From Planctomycetota bacterium (GTDB lineage Bacteria > Planctomycetota > UBA1135 > UBA2386): a DNA stretch of 64,000 nt. The notes under the pieces are model-generated. The model saw only the letters and a program-made list of their open reading frames with translations. It did not search any database and was not told the origin of the DNA. The stretch lies in NCBI GenBank assembly GCA_028281765.1, contig JANQJF010000034.1, positions 1 to 64,000 on the forward strand, written 5' to 3'. A program made the translations under genes and the position numbers. Below, piece after piece: positions 1 to 9,320 of the stretch. Position 1 is the first letter of the stretch; the number at the start of each line of letters is the position of its first letter.

Positions 1-440
1 ACCCGCGCCGGCCCGTACGGCCCGGCCAGCGCCCTCACCATCTTCACCCCCCCCAGCACCTCCGCCGGGAACAGCTTCACCACCGACAACCCCAGCCCCA
101 TCGCCGTCTCCACATCCGTCGGGTTCGCGACCCCGGGCAGCATGTTCATCCCTGCGCCCAACACCGCTTCCACTACCTTCGGGTTCAACCCGGGCGACAC
201 CGCGAAATCGACGCCGGCATCCAACAACTCCGGCACGACCTCAGCATTCAACACCGTCCCCGCGCCGAGCGTCATCTCCGGAAACCGCTTCCGAATCTCC
301 CGTATCCCCTCCATCGCCGCTGCCGTCCGCAGCGTGATCTCGATCACGTCCAACCCACCCTCTTGCAACGCCTCCGCGAGCGGCAGCGCCCACTGTACGT
401 CCTTCAACACGACGACCGGAACCACACGTTTGTCGAGCAT
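1..440 (-). CDS. eda: KDPG/KHG aldolase (Eda-type), cut off by the window's left edge
   Basis: This gene cleaves 2-keto-3-deoxy-6-phosphogluconate to pyruvate and glyceraldehyde-3-phosphate in the cytoplasm, or acts on the related 4-hydroxy-2-oxoglutarate. About 146 codons are visible; the C-terminus lies outside the window. I translated the minus strand by hand: Glu34 sits in IEITLR (the family's general base), the phosphate-binding stretches GAGTVL and SPGLNP follow, and Lys122 in VVKLFPAE is the Schiff-base lysine. The start chosen is the ATG at 440; an in-frame GTG six bases upstream is possible. It is divergent from the GH88-SDR-kinase genes, with about 105 bp between, and supplies the last step of the same pathway. 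Family assignment is firm; the exact substrate (KDPG rather than KDPGal) is inferred from context. Confidence 0.93.
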   Translation of the reverse strand, partial: MLDKRVVPVVVLKDVQWALPLAEALQEGGLDVIEITLRTAAAMEGIREIRKRFPEMTLGAGTVLNAEVVPELLDAGVDFAVSPGLNPKVVEAVLGAGMNMLPGVANPTDVETAMGLGLSVVKLFPAEVLGGVKMVRALAGPYGPAR

Positions 441-545
441 CTTCACGCCCTGATTGCACGCACCCTTCCCCCACGCCGCAACCCACACCCCGGGAGTTTC
501 CCTACTGACCCAGAACCACGCCCACTACGATTCGCCCAGCTCACC

Positions 546-1946
546 ATGATCGACACGTCCCGCGCCCCGGCTCTCGCCGACCTCCGCCCCGCTCTCGACC
601 GCGTCTTCGCGCTCGCCAAGCAGAAGATCACTTCGATCGACGCCGACTACGACGAGTCCCAAGGCTCACCGGTCTTCACCTGGAACGGCAAGTACACCAC
701 CCGCGGCTGGACCGAGTGGACCGAGGGCTTCCGCTACGGCATCGCGATCCTGCACTTCGACGCGACCGGCGACGAAGCCTCGCTCGCGTCCGGCCGCACG
801 CGCACCGTCGAACGCATGGCGTCGCACGTTTCGCACATCGGCGTGCACGACCACGGCTTCAACAACCTCTCGACCTACGGCAACCTGCGCCGCCTCATGC
901 TCGAGGGCCGCATCCCGCAGAACGACTGGGAGCGCCACTTCTACGAACTCGCGATCAAGGTCTCCGGCGCGGTCCAAGCCTCCCGCTGGTCCCGGCGCCA
1001 GGGCGGTGGCTTCATCCATTCGTTCAACGGGCCGCACTCGCTGTTCGTCGACACGATCCGCTCGTGCCGCATCCTCATGGAAGCGCACCGACTCGGCCAC
1101 TGCCTGATGGCCGAGGGCGACCAGCCGATCTCGTTGCTCGGCCGCGCGCTCGAGCACATCGAGTCGACCGCGCGCTACTCCGTCTTCTACGGCGAAGGGC
1201 GCGACGCCTACGACACGCCCGAAGTACGCGGCCGCACCACCCACGAGGCGATCTTCAACATGACGGACGGCGCGTACCGCTGCCCGAACTCGCAGCAGGG
1301 CTACACCGGGTTCTCGACCTGGACACGGGGACTCGCGTGGGCGCTGTGCGGCTTCCCCGAGGAACTCGAGCTCCTCGACGCGATGCCTGACGCCGAACTC
1401 GAACCACACGGCGGCCGCGCAAAGTGGGAGTCGCTGATGCGCAACGCCGCGACGGCGACCGCCGACTTCTTCCTCCAGCACACGCCGACCGACGGTATCT
1501 CCTACTGGGATACGGGCGCCCCGCAGCTACACCGCCTCGGCGACTACCTCGATCGACCGGCGGAGCCATGCAACGACTTCGAACCCGTGGACTCGACTGC
1601 GTCCGCGATCGGCGCACAGGGACTGTTCCGACTCGCGCGCTACCTCCGCACCAAGGGCGACGCCGAGAACGCCGACCGCTACGACGCGGCCGCGCGCGTC
1701 ACCGCGCAGGCGCTGTTCAGCGACACCTACCTCTCGACTGACGACGCGCACCAAGGGCTCCTCCTCCACTCGATCTACCACAACCCGAACGGCTGGGACC
1801 ACAAGCCGACCGGCTCGAAGATCGCCGCGGGCGAATCGAGCATGTGGGGTGACTACCACCTCATGGAACTCGCGGTCTACCTGCAGCGCGCGATCGACGA
1901 CGGCCCCTACCTGACGTTCTGGACCGACAACGAGGCCCCACGATGA
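546..1946 (+). CDS. GH88 family unsaturated glucuronyl hydrolase
   Basis: A 466-residue protein of the GH88 fold. These enzymes remove the 4,5-unsaturated uronic acid left at the non-reducing end after a polysaccharide lyase has cut, and the product rearranges to 5-keto-4-deoxyuronate. Family-like stretches are DSTASAIGAQGLFRLARYL near residue 360 (GH88 proteins carry a DSSAxAIAAxGL motif) and WGDYHLMELAVYL near the C-terminus, matching the usual WGDYxxxEAL ending. No clear signal peptide follows the chosen ATG at 546, so it is probably cytoplasmic and acts on imported oligosaccharides. The reading frame stays open upstream to 363, but that extension is arginine/proline-rich and unlike the family. 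It overlaps the next gene by 4 bp (ATGA). The substrate (ulvan, alginate, pectin or glycosaminoglycan) cannot be told from sequence. Confidence 0.87.
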   Translation: MIDTSRAPALADLRPALDRVFALAKQKITSIDADYDESQGSPVFTWNGKYTTRGWTEWTEGFRYGIAILHFDATGDEASLASGRTRTVERMASHVSHIGVHDHGFNNLSTYGNLRRLMLEGRIPQNDWERHFYELAIKVSGAVQASRWSRRQGGGFIHSFNGPHSLFVDTIRSCRILMEAHRLGHCLMAEGDQPISLLGRALEHIESTARYSVFYGEGRDAYDTPEVRGRTTHEAIFNMTDGAYRCPNSQQGYTGFSTWTRGLAWALCGFPEELELLDAMPDAELEPHGGRAKWESLMRNAATATADFFLQHTPTDGISYWDTGAPQLHRLGDYLDRPAEPCNDFEPVDSTASAIGAQGLFRLARYLRTKGDAENADRYDAAARVTAQALFSDTYLSTDDAHQGLLLHSIYHNPNGWDHKPTGSKIAAGESSMWGDYHLMELAVYLQRAIDDGPYLTFWTDNEAPR

Positions 1947-2713
1947 AGAGCGCATTCGTCACCGGCGGCTCCCGCGGCATCGGCTACGGCTGCGCCGAGC
2001 AGCTCGCCGCGGCCGGCTACGCGGTCGCGATCAACGGCATGCGACCGGCCGACCAGGTCGAGGGCGTCCTCGAGAAGCTGCGACAGGCCGGCGCCGCGCG
2101 CGCCGTCTACTGCCAGGGCGATGTCGGCGAGCCCGCCGATCGTGCGCGCATCCTCGACGAACTCCGCGACCGGCTCGGTGCCTTGCATGTGCTCGTCAAC
2201 AACGCCGGCGTCGCACCGCACGAACGCAACGACGTCCTCGAGACGACCGTCGAGTCCTACCAGCGCCTGATGCGCATCAACTGCGAAGGCCCGTACTTCC
2301 TGACCCAGTCCGTCGCGAACTGGATGATCGAGCAGAGACAGGCCGACCCCGACTTCGACGGCTGCATCGTCAACGTCAACTCGGTGTCGGCGACGGTTGC
2401 CTCGACCAACCGCGGCGAGTACTGCGTCTCCAAGGCCGGCCTCGGCATGGTCACGCAGCTGTTCGCAGTGCGTCTCGGCGAGTTCGGCATCCCCGTGTTC
2501 GAAGTGCGCCCGGGCGTGACCAAGACCGACATGACGAGCGGCGTCGCCGAGAAGTACGACGCGATGATCGCGGACGGCCTCTGCGTGACGCCGCGCTGGG
2601 GCCTGCCCAAAGACACCGGCAAGGTCGTCGCGGCGCTCGCGTCCGGCGCCTTCGCCTACTCCACCGGCCAAGTCATCCACGTCGACGGCGGCCTGACGAT
2701 TCCGAGGCTCTGA
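1943..2713 (+). CDS. Short-chain dehydrogenase/reductase, likely KduD-like in uronate catabolism
   Basis: A 256-residue classical SDR with the cofactor motif TGGSRGIG at the N-terminus, NNAG in the core, a catalytic serine region (NVNSVSA) and the YCVSK catalytic Tyr/Lys pair. The C-terminal VIHVDGGL is typical of FabG/KduD relatives. Automatic annotation would call it 3-oxoacyl-ACP reductase. The 4-bp overlap with the GH88 gene and the immediately following PfkB kinase make a sugar-acid role more likely: reduction of 5-keto-4-deoxyuronate or 2,5-diketo-3-deoxygluconate to 2-keto-3-deoxygluconate. That role is inference from context; the SDR family call is certain. No isomerase of the KduI type is in the window, so part of the route would lie elsewhere or be bypassed. 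Confidence 0.85.
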   Translation: MKSAFVTGGSRGIGYGCAEQLAAAGYAVAINGMRPADQVEGVLEKLRQAGAARAVYCQGDVGEPADRARILDELRDRLGALHVLVNNAGVAPHERNDVLETTVESYQRLMRINCEGPYFLTQSVANWMIEQRQADPDFDGCIVNVNSVSATVASTNRGEYCVSKAGLGMVTQLFAVRLGEFGIPVFEVRPGVTKTDMTSGVAEKYDAMIADGLCVTPRWGLPKDTGKVVAALASGAFAYSTGQVIHVDGGLTIPRL

Positions 2714-2715
2714 CG

Positions 2716-3825
2716 ATGGCTCTCACGATCAAGTCCGCGGAGGACTGCGCATTCGACTGTGTCTCACTCGGCGAAGTCATGCTCCGCCTGGACCCCGGCG
2801 ACGGCCGCGTGCACACGACGCGCCATTTCACGGCGTGGGAAGGCGGCGGCGAGTACAACGTCTCGCGCGGCCTGCGGCGCTGCTTCGGTCTGCGCGGCGC
2901 AATCGTCACGGCGTTCGCGGACAACCCGGTCGGTCGACTCGTCGAAGACCTGATCCTGCAGGGCGGTCTCGACACGCGCTTCGTCCAGTGGCGCGAGTTC
3001 GACGGCATCGGTCGCACGATCCGCAACGGACTCAACTTCACCGAGCGTGGGTTCGGCGTGCGCGGCGCGCGGGGCACGAGTGACCGCGGACACACCGCGG
3101 CGAGTCAGCTGAAACCCGGCGACATCGACTGGGACGAAGTCTTCGGAAAATGCGGCGCCCGCTGGTTCCACACCGGCGGCATCTTCGCCGCTTTGTCCGA
3201 CACGACGCCCGAGGTCGTGCTCGAAGCCGTGCAGGCCGCGAAGGCCCACGGCACGATCGTCAGCTACGACCTCAACTACCGGCCGTCGCTGTGGAAGGCG
3301 TTCGGCGGCCAGGCCCGCTGCCAGGAAGTGAACCGTGCGATCGCTCCCCACGTCGACGTGATGATCGGCAACGAGGAAGACTTCACGGCATGCCTGGGCT
3401 TTGCCGTGGATGGCGTGGACGAGAACATCACCGAGCTGCCGGAGGAGTCCTTCCGCCGCATGATCGAGCGTGCGATCGCGGAGTTCCCGAACTTCCAGGT
3501 CGCAGCGACGACGCTGCGCAACGCGAAGACCGCGACGCGCAACGAGTGGTCGGCGCTCGCGTGGCACGACGGTGCGTTCTTCGAACCCGCAAGCAAGTTT
3601 CAGGGTGACGACGCACTCGAGGTCTTCGACCGCGTCGGCGGCGGCGACAGCTTCGCGAGCGGCCTGATCTACGGCTTCCTGGAGTTCAACGACGCGCAGC
3701 AGGCCGTCAGCTACGGCTGTGCGCACGGCGCACTCGCGATGACGACGCCCGGCGACACGACGATGGCCACGCTCGCCGAAGTCGAGAATCTCGTCGACGG
3801 CGGCGGCGCGCGCGTCGATCGGTAG
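2716..3825 (+). CDS. kdgK: PfkB family sugar kinase, probable 2-keto-3-deoxygluconate kinase
   Basis: A 369-residue ribokinase/PfkB family protein. The N-terminal GEVMLRLDP is typical of KDG kinases, GGGEYNVSRGL is the first PfkB signature region, and DRVGGGDSFASGL near residue 310 is the second, with the catalytic aspartate. It would phosphorylate 2-keto-3-deoxygluconate to KDPG, the substrate of the divergent aldolase at the window start. Its ATG is 2 bp after the SDR stop, so it is very likely co-transcribed with GH88 and SDR. It is somewhat longer than the roughly 310-340 residues usual for the family. The specific substrate is inferred from the neighbours. Confidence 0.87.
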   Translation: MALTIKSAEDCAFDCVSLGEVMLRLDPGDGRVHTTRHFTAWEGGGEYNVSRGLRRCFGLRGAIVTAFADNPVGRLVEDLILQGGLDTRFVQWREFDGIGRTIRNGLNFTERGFGVRGARGTSDRGHTAASQLKPGDIDWDEVFGKCGARWFHTGGIFAALSDTTPEVVLEAVQAAKAHGTIVSYDLNYRPSLWKAFGGQARCQEVNRAIAPHVDVMIGNEEDFTACLGFAVDGVDENITELPEESFRRMIERAIAEFPNFQVAATTLRNAKTATRNEWSALAWHDGAFFEPASKFQGDDALEVFDRVGGGDSFASGLIYGFLEFNDAQQAVSYGCAHGALAMTTPGDTTMATLAEVENLVDGGGARVDR

Positions 3826-3829
3826 CCGC

Positions 3830-5881
3830 CTACTTCTCGAGCCGCGCCCGGATGTCGTCGATCGCCTCTTGGTCGATCGGGAGCGGGACTTCCACGACCG
3901 TGTTGCCGACGGGCTCCGGCACGACGACGGTCTTCTGCCAAGCGACGTCGTAGTCGCCGCCGTGCGGCGTGGGCACCGAAACCGTGACGACGACGTTGCC
4001 CGCGCCGTCGAGCATCGCGGTCAGCGGCTGGCCCGGATGGGTCGCGATGTCGACCGGACCGGCCCCCTTCCAGGCCAGCTCCTCGACCGCGGTCTGCACG
4101 CGCACGCCGCGCGGCAGTTCGATCCCCCGCGGCAGCACGAACCGCGCGGGGAAGCGCGGCTGCACGTGGATGTCCATCTTCTCCTTCAGCTCACGCAGCT
4201 CGAACGACCGCCAGGACGGATGCTCGAACACGATCCGGCTGCGTTTCGGCACGAGAAAGGGCCGGCCCTCGGGCGTCACGCCGGCCGACCGACCCGAGTG
4301 CCCGCCGCCATTCACCTGATAGACCATGACCGAGCCGGCGATCGCCGTGCCGTCCGGCTGGATGAGGCGCGGCCGGATCAGCTTCAGGTCCTGCTTCCAG
4401 TCGTAGGTCACGCGCACGGCGGCCGCGTCCTCGGTCGGCTCGACGACTTTGATGCCCGGACGAAGCCCCTTCACACGCCCCATTCCGCCGACGTAGAGAT
4501 CGTAGGTCGTGTGTTGCAGATCGTCGAACGCGACGACCGATGCGGCCTCGGAGTCTCCGACTGCCTCGGTGAGCAACGGCTCGAAGTTCGCGCCGAAGAT
4601 CCCCGGGCCGCGATTGCGTCGCAGCAGCTGCAGCATCGACACGTCCGTGCCCGGCGGCACGCCGCGCATTACGAGCTCGACCCGCCCCGGTCGGCGCGCG
4701 ATCAGCGTGATGTCGAGGTCGCCGTAGCGAACGCGCGCACGCTCGAGTTGCCACCCGCCGACGGCTTCGGCCTGCACCCTGCCGCCGTCGCGCGGCGCGT
4801 GTTCGCGAACTTCGAACACACCCTTCTCGTCCGTGCGCACTCGATGCTTCGCCGGCCGCCGCCCGTGATGCGAACGCGAACGCGCGCCGCTGATCCACGA
4901 CAGCGGGACATCGAGCTCGAGGCCCGACACCGGTGCGCCCCGCGTGTCGACGGCCCGTCCGCGCATCACGACCTCACCGGGCGCCAGCCGCGCTCCGACG
5001 ACGTCCCGCAGCCCGACCCACGGCACCCCGAGGTCGAGCGTGAACGACGCGCCCCCCGCGTCGACGTCGCAGAGGATCCAACGCGCATCGGCCGCGTCCA
5101 GGAACGGCTTTGGCACCGTGAGCTTGACGATCCCGTCTTCGTTCGTCGTCACCGCGAACGAACGGCGCGATCGACCCGCGGACAGCACGGTGACAAGGCT
5201 GTGATTCCTGAGCGGCTTGCCAAGCGCATCGACGAACTCGACGCGCGCGATCGAACTCTCGCGGGTGCTGATGTCGAAGACCGCAAGCTCCGTCGGGATC
5301 GTCGGCCCGGGACGCCGCACGTGGAGCGACCCCACGCCTTCGATCGCGGCGCGAACCGAGAGTTCGAGGTCGAGCCCGACCCAGCGGAACAGCGATCCTT
5401 CCTCCTCGATCTCCCCACGCACCTTCAGCCGGTCGAAGAAGCGCTTGCTCCCCGCGACCTCGAGCGTGACGTTGCGCACTCCGGAAAGCGCGTCGCCGTT
5501 GTCGTCGAACACGATCACGCGCACGGAGCCGGTCGGCGGCAGCGTCACGACGACCTCGTCTCGGCTTCGCGGCACGGGCACGCGCACGGGCGGATCGGCG
5601 GCGATGTCGGCCTGCACGTGGAGGTTGCTCCACCGGCTCGGCTCCGTCCCGATCTGGAAGCGAGCGCGCCCTTCGGCATCCGTCTTGACCTTCGACTTCG
5701 GCAGCGTCGAGAAGCTCATCGAGTCGCCGACCGGCGACACCCGTCCCACGACCAACGGCACGCCGACCGCGGCCTTCCCACGATGGTCCACGACGCGCAC
5801 TGCGAGTTCATGCGGTTCGACTTGGGCGACAGCGGACGTGACGATGGCGAGAATCGCGACGAGACGACAGCAGATGTTCAT
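3830..5881 (-). CDS. Secreted protein with Ig-like/carboxypeptidase-regulatory-like domains
   Basis: A 683-residue protein beginning with a hydrophobic signal peptide (MNICCRLVAILAIVTSAVAQ, cleavage after VAQ). The frame is open further upstream, but only the ATG at 5881 gives a secretion signal. The body looks like repeated beta-sandwich modules of the carboxypeptidase-regulatory type: stretches such as DHRGKAAVGVPLVVGR followed by TDAEGRARF, and VDTRGAPVSGLELDV followed by TDEKGVFEV. These are typical of extracellular structural or sensor proteins with no enzyme activity. It is convergent with the kinase gene (5 bp apart) and divergent from the DUF819 gene. No specific function can be given. 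Confidence 0.75.
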   Translation of the reverse strand: MNICCRLVAILAIVTSAVAQVEPHELAVRVVDHRGKAAVGVPLVVGRVSPVGDSMSFSTLPKSKVKTDAEGRARFQIGTEPSRWSNLHVQADIAADPPVRVPVPRSRDEVVVTLPPTGSVRVIVFDDNGDALSGVRNVTLEVAGSKRFFDRLKVRGEIEEEGSLFRWVGLDLELSVRAAIEGVGSLHVRRPGPTIPTELAVFDISTRESSIARVEFVDALGKPLRNHSLVTVLSAGRSRRSFAVTTNEDGIVKLTVPKPFLDAADARWILCDVDAGGASFTLDLGVPWVGLRDVVGARLAPGEVVMRGRAVDTRGAPVSGLELDVPLSWISGARSRSHHGRRPAKHRVRTDEKGVFEVREHAPRDGGRVQAEAVGGWQLERARVRYGDLDITLIARRPGRVELVMRGVPPGTDVSMLQLLRRNRGPGIFGANFEPLLTEAVGDSEAASVVAFDDLQHTTYDLYVGGMGRVKGLRPGIKVVEPTEDAAAVRVTYDWKQDLKLIRPRLIQPDGTAIAGSVMVYQVNGGGHSGRSAGVTPEGRPFLVPKRSRIVFEHPSWRSFELRELKEKMDIHVQPRFPARFVLPRGIELPRGVRVQTAVEELAWKGAGPVDIATHPGQPLTAMLDGAGNVVVTVSVPTPHGGDYDVAWQKTVVVPEPVGNTVVEVPLPIDQEAIDDIRARLEK

Positions 5882-5993
5882 GGTGTCTTGGTCCCGAGGC
5901 GACCGGTCGCCCCACGATAGCGCACTCCGTGGATCCGGACAGCGATTCGGGCTCGGACTTGCGGTCGATTCGCCGGTCTGATCCCGTGACGGC

Positions 5994-7163
5994 ATGCCGA
6001 GCGATCCGTGGATCCAGAGCCCGCTGCTGTTGATCGCGGCGCTCCTCGCGAACGTCGCGATCTGCGAGTGGCTCGAGCGCCGCACGCCACTGCGCCACCT
6101 CGGTGCGGCGATGCTCGTGATCGTGCTGACCGCGATCGAGGCGAACCTCGGCATCGTCCCGACCTACTCGCCGGACGTCGTCGTCTACGGCGGGATCTTC
6201 GACTTCGTCGTCGACCTCGGGATCTTCTGGCTCCTGCTCATGGTCGACTTGCGACGCATCCTCGCCGCCGGTGGACCGATGCTCGGCCTCTTCCTCGTCG
6301 GTTCCCTCGGCACCGCGCTGGGCGCCTGGCTCGGCATGACCTGGATCGACGGCGCCGCGGTCTTCGGGGATCTAGCGGGTCCGATCGGCGGCATGTTCAC
6401 CGCGACCTACACCGGCGGCAGCGTCAACTTCAACGCGCTGGCTCGGCACTACGAAGTCCACGAGCACGGCGTGCTCTACGCCGGCGCCAACGCGGTCGAC
6501 GCATCGATGAATGCGATCTGGATCGTCATCAACGTCGCGCTGCCGCGGATGCTGCGCCGCGTGTGGCCGAAGCCGCGCGGCAACCGGGATTCCGCACCCC
6601 GATCGATCGAACCCAACGTCACCGCGCGCGACGCCACCGTCGCGGGCACCGCACTGACGCTCGCCGCGGGCTTCGCCGCGATCGTCGCGGCCAAGTCCGG
6701 CGCCGAGTGGCTCGCGTCGGTCGGCCTGCCGATTCCGTCCGTCCTGCTGCTCACCTCGATCGCACTCGTGATCGCGCAGACTCCGCTGGTCCGCAAGCTC
6801 GACGGTGTGCGCACGCTCGGCGTGCTCGCGATCCATCTCTTCCTCTGCGTCATCGGCGCGCTGTGCGACTTCCGCGCAGTCGCGGAGATCGGCGACGTCG
6901 CCGTCTCGCTGACGATCCTCGTCGGCGTGATCTTCGTCATGCACGGCGCGTTCACCTTCGGCGCGGCCGCGCTCCTGCGCTGGGACGCCGACACGGCGGC
7001 CGTCGCGTCCCAGGCCAACATCGGCGGCGGCGGAACGGCCCTCAGTGTCGCCAACAGCCTCGGACGCCCGGACCTCGTCGTGCCCGGCATCCTCGTCGGC
7101 TCCCTCGGCACCGCGCTCGGCACGTTCCTCGGCTTCACCGTGGCGCGGCTGCTCGGCGCGTGA
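5994..7163 (+). CDS. DUF819 family integral membrane protein
   Basis: A 389-residue protein with around ten hydrophobic segments. It contains glycine-rich repeats typical of DUF819 (YjcL-like) proteins: GGMFTATYTGGSVNFNAL near residue 140 and the later QANIGGGGTALSVANSLGR, which look like two halves of an inverted-repeat transporter fold. The duplicated phrase LVGSLGTALG occurs in both halves (about residues 100 and 365). DUF819 proteins are thought to be transporters, but no substrate is established to my knowledge. It starts at the ATG at 5994 and stands alone between a divergent and a convergent gene. Confidence 0.85.
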   Translation: MPSDPWIQSPLLLIAALLANVAICEWLERRTPLRHLGAAMLVIVLTAIEANLGIVPTYSPDVVVYGGIFDFVVDLGIFWLLLMVDLRRILAAGGPMLGLFLVGSLGTALGAWLGMTWIDGAAVFGDLAGPIGGMFTATYTGGSVNFNALARHYEVHEHGVLYAGANAVDASMNAIWIVINVALPRMLRRVWPKPRGNRDSAPRSIEPNVTARDATVAGTALTLAAGFAAIVAAKSGAEWLASVGLPIPSVLLLTSIALVIAQTPLVRKLDGVRTLGVLAIHLFLCVIGALCDFRAVAEIGDVAVSLTILVGVIFVMHGAFTFGAAALLRWDADTAAVASQANIGGGGTALSVANSLGRPDLVVPGILVGSLGTALGTFLGFTVARLLGA

Positions 7164-7179
7164 TCAAAGCCGAGCCGAA

Positions 7180-7575
7180 TCAGCCGGCATCACTGACCGG
7201 GTGGAACTCGCGGTGGTGGTGCGTGCCGCCGATCTTCAGGTAGTGCCCGCCGGTCTCGCCGTCCCCGCACTGCCACTGCCACTGCGTCGTGAGTCCGCTG
7301 TCGCCATTCTTGACTTCGTAGTTGCCGTGCCCGAGATCCGTCGCGGTGCTGATGCTGACGATCGAGTCGCCGCGGAAGGTGAACAGGATGAACTCGCCGG
7401 GCGACGTCTCATAGGCCTCGATCTGGAAGACCATCGGCCCGGTGTCGCTGTGGATCTGCCACGTCACGTCGTCGATCGGAATTGGCAGGCAGTCCTGCGC
7501 CGAAGCGGCGGACGCGAACGTGAGAGCGAGGAGGACCGAGAGGATCGTGAGGAATCGCGAGGGGAGCTGCTTCAT
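7180..7575 (-). CDS. Small secreted protein of unknown function
   Basis: A 131-residue protein with a clear signal peptide (hydrophobic run LTILSVLLALTFASAASA, predicted cut before QDC). The mature part of about 105 residues is beta-rich, has two cysteines (near residues 28 and 107) that could form a disulfide, and ends in a His-rich stretch (GGTHHHREFH) that might bind metal. I do not recognise the family. It is convergent with the DUF819 gene, 17 bp away. The 147-bp gap to the downstream plus-strand sulfatase is a divergent promoter region with no obvious motif. Confidence 0.65.
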   Translation of the reverse strand: MKQLPSRFLTILSVLLALTFASAASAQDCLPIPIDDVTWQIHSDTGPMVFQIEAYETSPGEFILFTFRGDSIVSISTATDLGHGNYEVKNGDSGLTTQWQWQCGDGETGGHYLKIGGTHHHREFHPVSDAG

Positions 7576-7722
7576 GAGTTCGCTTGGAGAACAGGCTGAC
7601 GCGCCGATCTGGTCACGCCGTCACCCCAGAAGCCGCAAGAACGGTTTCGATCGGAGGGGAAATACCGGGAAAAGGGTATGGCCGTCGACGACGGGCTCGC
7701 ATCGCGGATTACCGTGCACGCC

Positions 7723-9276
7723 ATGGTCTCGATCGCCGCCGCTCTTCTCGCCGCAGCCAGCACGCTCGCGACTACTCAGGACGCCGCTCCGCAGGGCGAC
7801 CGCCCCAACGTCGTCGTCATCCTCGCGGACGATCTCGGCTACGGCGACGTCGCCTGCTACAACCCCGAGTCGAAAGTTCCGACGCCGCATCTCGATCGAC
7901 TCGCGGCCGAAGGCATCCGCTTCACGGACGCGCACTCGCCCGCCACGGTCTGCTCGCCGACGCGCCTCAGCTTGCTGACCGGCCGACACTCGTTCCGCTT
8001 CAAAAACGGCGGCCGGGTATTCGTCGGGATCGGCGGACCGTCGCAGATCCCGGCCGGTCGACTCACGCTTCCGGAGATGCTGCGCCGCAGCGGCTACGCG
8101 ACGGCCGCGATCGGCAAGTGGCACGTTGGACTCACGTTCCTCGACGAGAACGGCGAGGCGATCACGCGACGCACGCAGCCAGACGTCAAAGGCCTGCAGC
8201 GCATCGGCCTGGTCGACTTCGATCGCAGAATCCCGGACGGCCCGATCGACCGCGGCTTCGACACGTTCTTCGGCACGGCCTGCTGTCCGACGACGGACAC
8301 GCTCTATTCGTACATCGTCGACGACCGAATCCCGAATCCGCCGACGAAGAAGAAGGACCGCGACGCCCTGCCGCGCCACTTCTACAGCCTCGACTGTCGC
8401 GCGGGCATGCAATCGGACGACTTCGACCTCGAGGACGTCGACCTGGAGTTCTTGCGTCGCAGCCAGGCCTACCTGAAGAAGCACGTCGCCGAGCACCCCG
8501 AGCAGCCGTTCTTCCTTTACCACGCGATGCAGGCAGTGCACTTGCCGTCGTTCCCGGCGAAACAGTTTCAGGGCAAGACTGAAGCGGGCCCGCACGGCGA
8601 CTTCATCTTCGAACTCGACTGGGTCGTCGGCGAACTGATGAAGACCCTCGAGGAGCTCGAAGTCGCGGACAACACGCTCGTGCTGTTCTCCAGCGACAAC
8701 GGACCGGAGACGCCGACCGTCTGGCACATGCGGAAAGAACACGACCACGACGGCAGTCACCCGTGGCGCGGCGTCAAGCGCGAGGTCTGGGAAGGCGGAC
8801 ACCGCGTGCCGCTGATCGCGCACTGGCCAGGTCACATCGCGCCGGGATCGGTGTCCGACCAAACGATCTCGCTCGTCGACGTCATGGCGACGCTCGCGTC
8901 GATCACGGGCTACGAACTCCCGAACGAAGCGGCCGAGGACAGCTTCGACTTCCACGGCGTGCTCGTCGGTGAGCACGATGGCTCGCCCGTGCGCGAGTAC
9001 ACGATGCAGGCCTCGTGGCAGGGACTCAGCATCCGCCACGGCAAGTGGAAGCTCCTCGAAAAGCCGTACAAGCAGCAGCGGAAGGGCAAGTGGGTCCAGT
9101 CTTTCTTGCTGCCCGATACGGCGCCCGGCCACGAGGCGCAGCTCTACGATCTCGAGGCGGATCCCGGCGAGACGACGAACCTCTGGTTCGAACAGCCGGA
9201 GATCGCGAAGCGTCTGCTCGCCGAGCTGATGCGCAACAAGGCCGCCGGCCGCACCGCGCCGCTGCGGTCGGAGTAG
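7723..9276 (+). CDS. Secreted formylglycine-dependent sulfatase (arylsulfatase-like)
   Basis: A 517-residue type I sulfatase with a signal peptide. The metal-binding motif VVVILADDLGYGD comes right after the leader. The signature VCSPTRLSLLTGR contains Cys77, the residue converted to formylglycine, in the CxPxR context. IGKWHVG and FSSDNGPE supply further active-site residues (Lys/His, Asp/Asn). It hydrolyses sulfate esters, here probably on sulfated polysaccharide in the periplasm or outside. The frame opens earlier, at 7678, but the ATG at 7723 puts the hydrophobic leader at the N-terminus. It is followed after only 44 bp by a GH31 glycosidase lipoprotein on the same strand, so the two may work on one substrate. 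A formylglycine-generating enzyme must be encoded elsewhere. Confidence 0.92.
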   Translation: MVSIAAALLAAASTLATTQDAAPQGDRPNVVVILADDLGYGDVACYNPESKVPTPHLDRLAAEGIRFTDAHSPATVCSPTRLSLLTGRHSFRFKNGGRVFVGIGGPSQIPAGRLTLPEMLRRSGYATAAIGKWHVGLTFLDENGEAITRRTQPDVKGLQRIGLVDFDRRIPDGPIDRGFDTFFGTACCPTTDTLYSYIVDDRIPNPPTKKKDRDALPRHFYSLDCRAGMQSDDFDLEDVDLEFLRRSQAYLKKHVAEHPEQPFFLYHAMQAVHLPSFPAKQFQGKTEAGPHGDFIFELDWVVGELMKTLEELEVADNTLVLFSSDNGPETPTVWHMRKEHDHDGSHPWRGVKREVWEGGHRVPLIAHWPGHIAPGSVSDQTISLVDVMATLASITGYELPNEAAEDSFDFHGVLVGEHDGSPVREYTMQASWQGLSIRHGKWKLLEKPYKQQRKGKWVQSFLLPDTAPGHEAQLYDLEADPGETTNLWFEQPEIAKRLLAELMRNKAAGRTAPLRSE

Positions 9277-9320
9277 GACGGGCGTCCGGGCGCCGCCATC
9301 GACTACACTGCGCGCGCCGT

